Shown here: piece by piece, positions 7,075 to 10,031 of the stretch
Numbering within the stretch: position 1 is the first letter of the stretch
Layout of the letters: each line of letters starts with the position of its first letter
Assembly (NCBI GenBank): GCA_041397765.1
Contig: JAWKWA010000041.1
Location: 1 to 10,031, forward strand
Source: JAWKWA01 sp041397765
GTDB lineage: Bacteria; Pseudomonadota; Alphaproteobacteria; Rhizobiales; Hyphomicrobiaceae
Length of the DNA stretch: 10,031 nucleotides
Reading direction: 5' to 3'
Position numbers and translations under genes: made by a program
The notes under the pieces: model-generated
What the model was told of the DNA's origin: nothing
The model's input: only the letters and a program-made list of their open reading frames with translations
Databases searched by the model: none

Positions 7075-7589
7075 CTACTGCGACGTCGCCTCGCCTTCGT
7101 CGCCCGCGTCGTTGCCCGGATCGAGATCGACGGCCGCACCCGCCGCCCCCCTCCGGGCAGCGGACCCGCATCGGCCGGCTCGGGGCCGGTCTCGAAGGCG
7201 AGCCGGAAGGTCTCTGCCGGCTGGCCGGCGAGATCGCTGAAGCCGCCTCTCCGCCCCCTTCAGCACCATGACGTAGCGCGTCTGGGGTTGCAGGAACACC
7301 GAGACGACGAAGGTACGGCCATCGTCGAGGAAATGCGGCGCCTCGCGCCGATCTCGGGGAAAGACTGCGCCGTTCTCCGCCCCGAGCCCGATCCGCGAGA
7401 CATCCATCGACCGGGAGAAGGTGAAGCGCATCTCCGGCATCCGTGGATCGACCGGCTCGGAACTCTCGACCGGCACGGAGGCGATGACCTGCCTGTTCCT
7501 CGGCCGCCGGCGCGGTCGACAGCACGGCGCCGGCAAACCCGATCGAGCCAGCGTCAGGATGGCGATGGAAAGGAGGATGCCGCAGTCAT
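7075..7589 (-). pseudogene. Exported Ig-like domain protein, frameshifted
   Basis: Pieces in different minus-strand frames join into one secreted protein of roughly 170 residues. From the ATG at 7589: MTAASSF, then a hydrophobic signal (SIAILTLA, then GFAGAVLSTAPAAEEQ in another frame), then VIASVPVESSEPVDPRMPEM, RFTFSRSMD and DDGRTFVVSVFLQPQTRYVMVLKG, then GFSDLAGQPAETFRLAFETG in a third frame, and back to AAVDLDPGNDAGDEGEATSQ with TAG at 7075-7077. The layout (opposing-sign Pro-rich start, F-T-F-S-R-S-M-D strand, L-x-P-x-T-x-Y strand) resembles bacterial Ig-like SbsA-type domains. At least four shifts are needed (near 7567, 7525, 7480 and 7250), plus one near 7150. The acidic C-terminal tail is unusual. 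As in the neighbouring gene, no internal stops appear after repair. Confidence 0.6.
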
Positions 7590-7825
7590 GCACCTGCCTC
7601 TGAAGACTGCCCTGCCGCCGAACGCACCCCGACCTTCGGCCCAATGCCCTGCAAAGCCGGCCGATTGAAGGCGGTGGCCGAGGCCGCCTGCACGAGCCCT
7701 CCGATGCCGCTTCCGGACCGGCTGGCCAACGCCCGCCCGACCGTTGAGGGCCGCGGCGTCCGGCGATTCCAGCAGCCTGGCCTTGCGGCTTGCCAATACC
7801 CCCGCAAGGGCCGCCCCTGAGCCAT
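7586..7825 (-). CDS. Possible small ORF coupled to the Ig-like gene
   Basis: A 79-codon frame starting at an ATG at 7825 ends with TGA at 7586-7588, overlapping the ATG of the Ig-like gene as ATGA. That overlap is typical of translational coupling. The last ~45 residues (ALASRSGSGIGGLVQAASAT onward to SSEAGA) look protein-like; the first ~30 do not, and a neighbouring frame (GAALAGVLASRKARLLESPD) reads better there, as if this gene too were frameshifted. There is no clear ribosome binding site and no recognised family. It may equally be intergenic DNA. Confidence 0.2.
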   Translation of the reverse strand: MAQGRPLRGYWQAARPGCWNRRTPRPSTVGRALASRSGSGIGGLVQAASATAFNRPALQGIGPKVGVRSAAGQSSEAGA

Positions 7826-7836
7826 TGCCCTGAGCC
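7815..7836. repeat. 9-bp direct repeat, 13-bp period
   Basis: CCCTGAGCC occurs at 7815-7823 and 7828-7836, a few bases before a second direct repeat and ~60 bp before the transporter start. This may be a slippage product or part of a regulator site. Confidence 0.5.
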
Positions 7837-7845
7837 GATGCACCA

Positions 7846-7869
7846 GACCGGACGCTCGACCGGACGCTC
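7846..7869. repeat. Perfect 12-bp tandem duplication
   Basis: GACCGGACGCTC is repeated head to tail at 7846-7857 and 7858-7869, ending 23 bp before the transporter ATG at 7893. It occupies the place expected for a promoter or operator of that gene. Confidence 0.7.
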
Positions 7870-7892
7870 CCTGACGCGACGAGACCTCATCC

Positions 7893-9146
7893 ATGTACTC
7901 TCTCATTCCCCTCCTCGTCGCCGCCGCCATGCTGCTCGGCTCGAACGGCATCCAGTCGACGCTGATCGCCATTCGCGCCAATCTGGAAGGCATGTCGCCG
8001 GCCATGATCGGCGCCATGGGCACCGCCTATTTCGCCGGCTATGTCGGCGGCGCGCTGATGGCGACCCGCCTCATCAGCTTCGTCGGCCACATCCGCGTCT
8101 TCGCCGCGCTCGCGGCCATCGCCGCCTCGGCCGTGCTCGTCTTCACGCTGAGCGTCGAGCCGCGTACCTGGATCGCGGTGCGCTTCGTCACCGGCTTCTG
8201 CTCGGCCGCCCTCTTCATCGTCATCGAGAGCTGGCTGAACGGCGTCGTCTCCAACCAGGCACGCGGACGGGTGTTCAGCGCCTACTCGCTCGTCGACATC
8301 ACCGCCGTCACCGCCTCGCAGTTCCTGCTGCCCTCGCTCGGCGCCGAGACCTTCGTGCCCTTCTCGGTCATGTCCATGCTGCTCGCCCTCGCCCTGGTGC
8401 CGATCGCGCTCTCGCCGACCGCTCAGCCCGCCCATGACGACACCGTCCGCATGCATCTGTGGGACACCTGGCGGATCTCGCCGCTCGCCTTCGCCGCCTG
8501 CCTGACGATCGGTCTCACCAACAGCGCCTTCCGCACCATCGGCCCGCTCTATGCCCGTCAGATCGGCCTCGACCTCACCGGCATCGCCATCTTCATGGGC
8601 GTCGGCATTCTCGGCGGCGCCTTCCTGCAGATCCCCTTCGGCTGGCTCTCCGACCGGATCGACCGCCGCTCCGTGCTGATGGTGGCGACGCTCGGCGCCT
8701 CGCTCTCGGCGCTCGCGCTCTCGCTCGGCGCCGGCAACGATCATCGCCTCGTCTATGGCGGCGCCTTCCTGTTCGGCGCCTTCGCCATGCCGCTCTATTC
8801 GCTGGCCGCCGCCCATGCCAACGACTTTGCCAAGCCCGGCCAGTATGCCGCCCTGTCGGCCGGCCTGCTCTTCACCTTCGCCGTCGGCTCGATGATCGGC
8901 CCGCTCGCCGCCTCCCTCGTCATGGAGCGGCTCGGACCCCAGGGGCTCTTCACCTACACCGCCGCCATCCATGCCTGCCTGATCGTCTGGGCTCTGATCC
9001 GCACCGCCATCCGCCCGACCGTGCCGATGAGCGAGCGCGTCAAGCACGTGCCGGTCATCCGCTCGACGCCGACGCTGCCGCAGGGCGACGACATTCTCGA
9101 GCCGGCCCCCCTCAGCGACACCGCGCAGCCCGCCGCGGGCGGCTGA
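7893..9146 (+). CDS. MFS transporter, YcaD-like
   Basis: This 417-residue integral membrane protein has about twelve helices, the usual size for the major facilitator superfamily. The N-terminal half contains SNGIQSTLIAIRANLEGMS and the segment FIVIESWLNGVVSNQARGR (108-126), whose ESWLN is typical of the YcaD-like subgroup. GWLSDRIDRR (250-259) is the motif-A-like loop between helices 8 and 9. PLYSLAAAHANDF (300-312) is another subgroup signature. The last ~45 residues are a Pro-rich, non-membrane cytoplasmic tail. Substrates of this subgroup are unknown. The ATG at 7893 begins exactly where the first helix does, but no good Shine-Dalgarno precedes it. Unlike the two genes to its left, it has no frame break. 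Two short direct repeats lie immediately upstream. rnd follows after 112 bp on the same strand but seems to have its own promoter. Confidence 0.9.
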   Translation: MYSLIPLLVAAAMLLGSNGIQSTLIAIRANLEGMSPAMIGAMGTAYFAGYVGGALMATRLISFVGHIRVFAALAAIAASAVLVFTLSVEPRTWIAVRFVTGFCSAALFIVIESWLNGVVSNQARGRVFSAYSLVDITAVTASQFLLPSLGAETFVPFSVMSMLLALALVPIALSPTAQPAHDDTVRMHLWDTWRISPLAFAACLTIGLTNSAFRTIGPLYARQIGLDLTGIAIFMGVGILGGAFLQIPFGWLSDRIDRRSVLMVATLGASLSALALSLGAGNDHRLVYGGAFLFGAFAMPLYSLAAAHANDFAKPGQYAALSAGLLFTFAVGSMIGPLAASLVMERLGPQGLFTYTAAIHACLIVWALIRTAIRPTVPMSERVKHVPVIRSTPTLPQGDDILEPAPLSDTAQPAAGG

Positions 9147-9194
9147 GGCAGCAGCCCCGACGCCCCCGGATCGGCTCGCCCGACCGGGAGATTT

Positions 9195-9220
9195 CCCCGG
9201 GGGATCGTCCCACTCCGGGG
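9195..9220 (+). terminator. GC-rich hairpin after the transporter gene
   Basis: CCCCGGGGGA (9195-9204) pairs with TCCC (9208-9211) and CCGGGG (9215-9220), with a three-base loop and an ACT bulge. It sits between the transporter stop and the proposed rnd promoter, a fitting place for a terminator, but no U-tract follows. Confidence 0.3.
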
Positions 9221-9248
9221 CGACATCGCCAATCGATTCGCGCTATAC
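9220..9248 (+). promoter_or_regulatory. Likely rnd promoter, leaderless transcript
   Basis: GCGACA (9220-9225) and CTATAC (9243-9248) are separated by exactly 17 bases. Start of transcription about seven bases after the -10 would fall near 9255, four bases from the ATG at 9259. No Shine-Dalgarno precedes that ATG, which agrees with a leaderless mRNA. Confidence 0.5.
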
Positions 9249-9258
9249 CGCCATCATC

Positions 9259-10031
9259 ATGAATTTGATCACAAGCACCGACCAACTCGCCCGCCTCTGC
9301 CGCTCCCTCGCCGACCACGCCTATGTGACGGTCGACACCGAGTTCATGCGGGAATCGACCTATTGGCCCGAGCTCTGCCTCATCCAGATCGCGGGCGAGG
9401 GCACCGAGGCGCTGATCGATCCGATGGCGGACGGCCTCGACCTCGCGCCGTTCTACGAGCTGATGGCGATCGGCACGCTGACCAAGGTCTTCCACGCCGC
9501 CCGCCAGGACATCGAGATCGTCTACCAGAAGTCGGGCCTCATCCCCGCGCCCCTCTTCGACACCCAGGTCGCGGCCATGGTCTGCGGCTTCGGCGAGGCG
9601 ATCAGCTTCTCCAATCTCGTCAAACGCGTCACCGGCGACGACATCGACAAATCGTCCCAGTTCACCGACTGGAAGCGCCGGCCGCTGACCGAGAAGCAGC
9701 TCACCTACGCGCTCGGCGACGTCACGCATCTGCGCCCGGTCTACCGCCATCTCGCCGACGAGCTGGAGCGTTCCGGCCGCTCGCACTGGCTGGAGGAGGA
9801 GCTCGCCGGCCTCACCTCGCCCGAGACCTACGCCCTCGACCCCAAGGAGGCGTGGCGCCGCCTCAAGCTGCGCGTCAAGGGGCGCAAGGCGGTCGGCGTG
9901 CTGATGGAGGCGGCCGAGTGGCGCGAGCGGACCGCCCAGAGCCTCAACGTGCCGCGCGGCCGCGTCATCAAGGACGAGGCGCTCTACGACATCGCCAACC
10001 AGATGCCGCGCTCGACCGAGCAGCTCTCGGA
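9259..10031 (+). CDS. rnd: Ribonuclease D, 5' part (runs off window)
   Basis: The first 257 residues of RNase D are present; the frame is open at the right edge. It is a DEDDy-type 3'-5' exoribonuclease that trims tRNA precursors and other structured RNAs in the cytoplasm. The acidic residues that bind two metal ions are visible: Asp26 and Glu28 in VTVDTEFMRE, Asp84 in HAARQDIE, and Tyr150 with Asp154 in TYALGDVTHLR (the YxxxD motif). WPELCLIQIA (36-45) and FDTQVAAMVCGFG (100-112) are usual RNase D segments. An HRDC domain begins around residue 205 and is cut by the window. Full proteins have about 380 residues, so roughly one third is missing. The start lacks a ribosome binding site but has a -10 box just upstream. 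rnd and aspS are often near each other in Hyphomicrobiales; here three or four genes lie between them. Confidence 0.96.
   Translation, partial: MNLITSTDQLARLCRSLADHAYVTVDTEFMRESTYWPELCLIQIAGEGTEALIDPMADGLDLAPFYELMAIGTLTKVFHAARQDIEIVYQKSGLIPAPLFDTQVAAMVCGFGEAISFSNLVKRVTGDDIDKSSQFTDWKRRPLTEKQLTYALGDVTHLRPVYRHLADELERSGRSHWLEEELAGLTSPETYALDPKEAWRRLKLRVKGRKAVGVLMEAAEWRERTAQSLNVPRGRVIKDEALYDIANQMPRSTEQLS

Noticed and set aside
6446..7590. Programmed frameshifting as explanation for the broken YdeI-like and Ig-like genes
   Set aside because: There are too many shifts in both directions, with no slippery heptamers recognised at the breaks.
7887..9047. 386-codon minus-strand frame opposite the MFS transporter
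   Set aside because: Gly/Glu/Arg/His-rich low-complexity antisense translation, typical of the complement of a GC-rich membrane protein gene.
9195..9220. Firm call of an intrinsic terminator
   Set aside because: The stem is good but has a bulge and no following T-run, so it is kept only as a low-confidence feature.
9112..9786. 224-codon minus-strand frame opposite rnd
   Set aside because: Antisense shadow of rnd, whose catalytic residues are all readable on the plus strand.

Overview
The window is GC-rich, with GC-ending codons, and reads as chromosomal DNA of an alphaproteobacterium, most likely Hyphomicrobiales (Rhizobiales). This rests on the alphaproteobacterial-type aspartyl-tRNA synthetase, its location near the RNase D gene rnd, and a CTATAC-type -10 box in front of rnd. 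The genus cannot be fixed from the sequence. No phage, IS element, CRISPR array or defence system is visible.

Layout. Left part (1-2.9 kb): the 3' part of an SGNH/SASA-type esterase (+), a tRNA-Leu(UAA) with encoded CCA (-), a seven-helix ceramidase-family hydrolase (-), a small secreted cysteine-containing protein (-), a 520-bp divergent spacer with two inverted repeats, and a small secreted or anchored protein of unknown function (+). Middle (2.9-6.2 kb): an FAD-dependent amine/amino-acid oxidase-like protein (-) lies 59 bp downstream of aspS (-), so the two may share a transcript. Right part (6.4-10 kb): a YdeI/OmdA-family gene (+) and an Ig-like exported protein gene (-), both broken by frameshifts and convergent; then an intact YcaD-like MFS transporter (+) and the start of rnd (+), which looks leaderless.

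The most notable feature is a block from about 5.9 to 7.6 kb in which three consecutive genes (5' end of aspS, the YdeI-like gene, the Ig-like gene) are repeatedly broken by small indels. Genes on both sides are intact. Each broken piece still reads as good protein in one of the three frames, with few or no stops. aspS should be essential, so consensus or assembly error is the simplest explanation; recent decay is the alternative. Two other points on aspS: an apparent Lys-rich N-terminal extension behind a strong Shine-Dalgarno, and an Asp in place of a normally conserved Gly in class II motif 3.

No clearly new biological system was found. The best non-routine leads are the perfect 13-bp inverted repeat with a competing stem upstream of the small protein at 2518, the complete alkaline-ceramidase metal site in the membrane protein at 595-1329, and the aspS anomalies.
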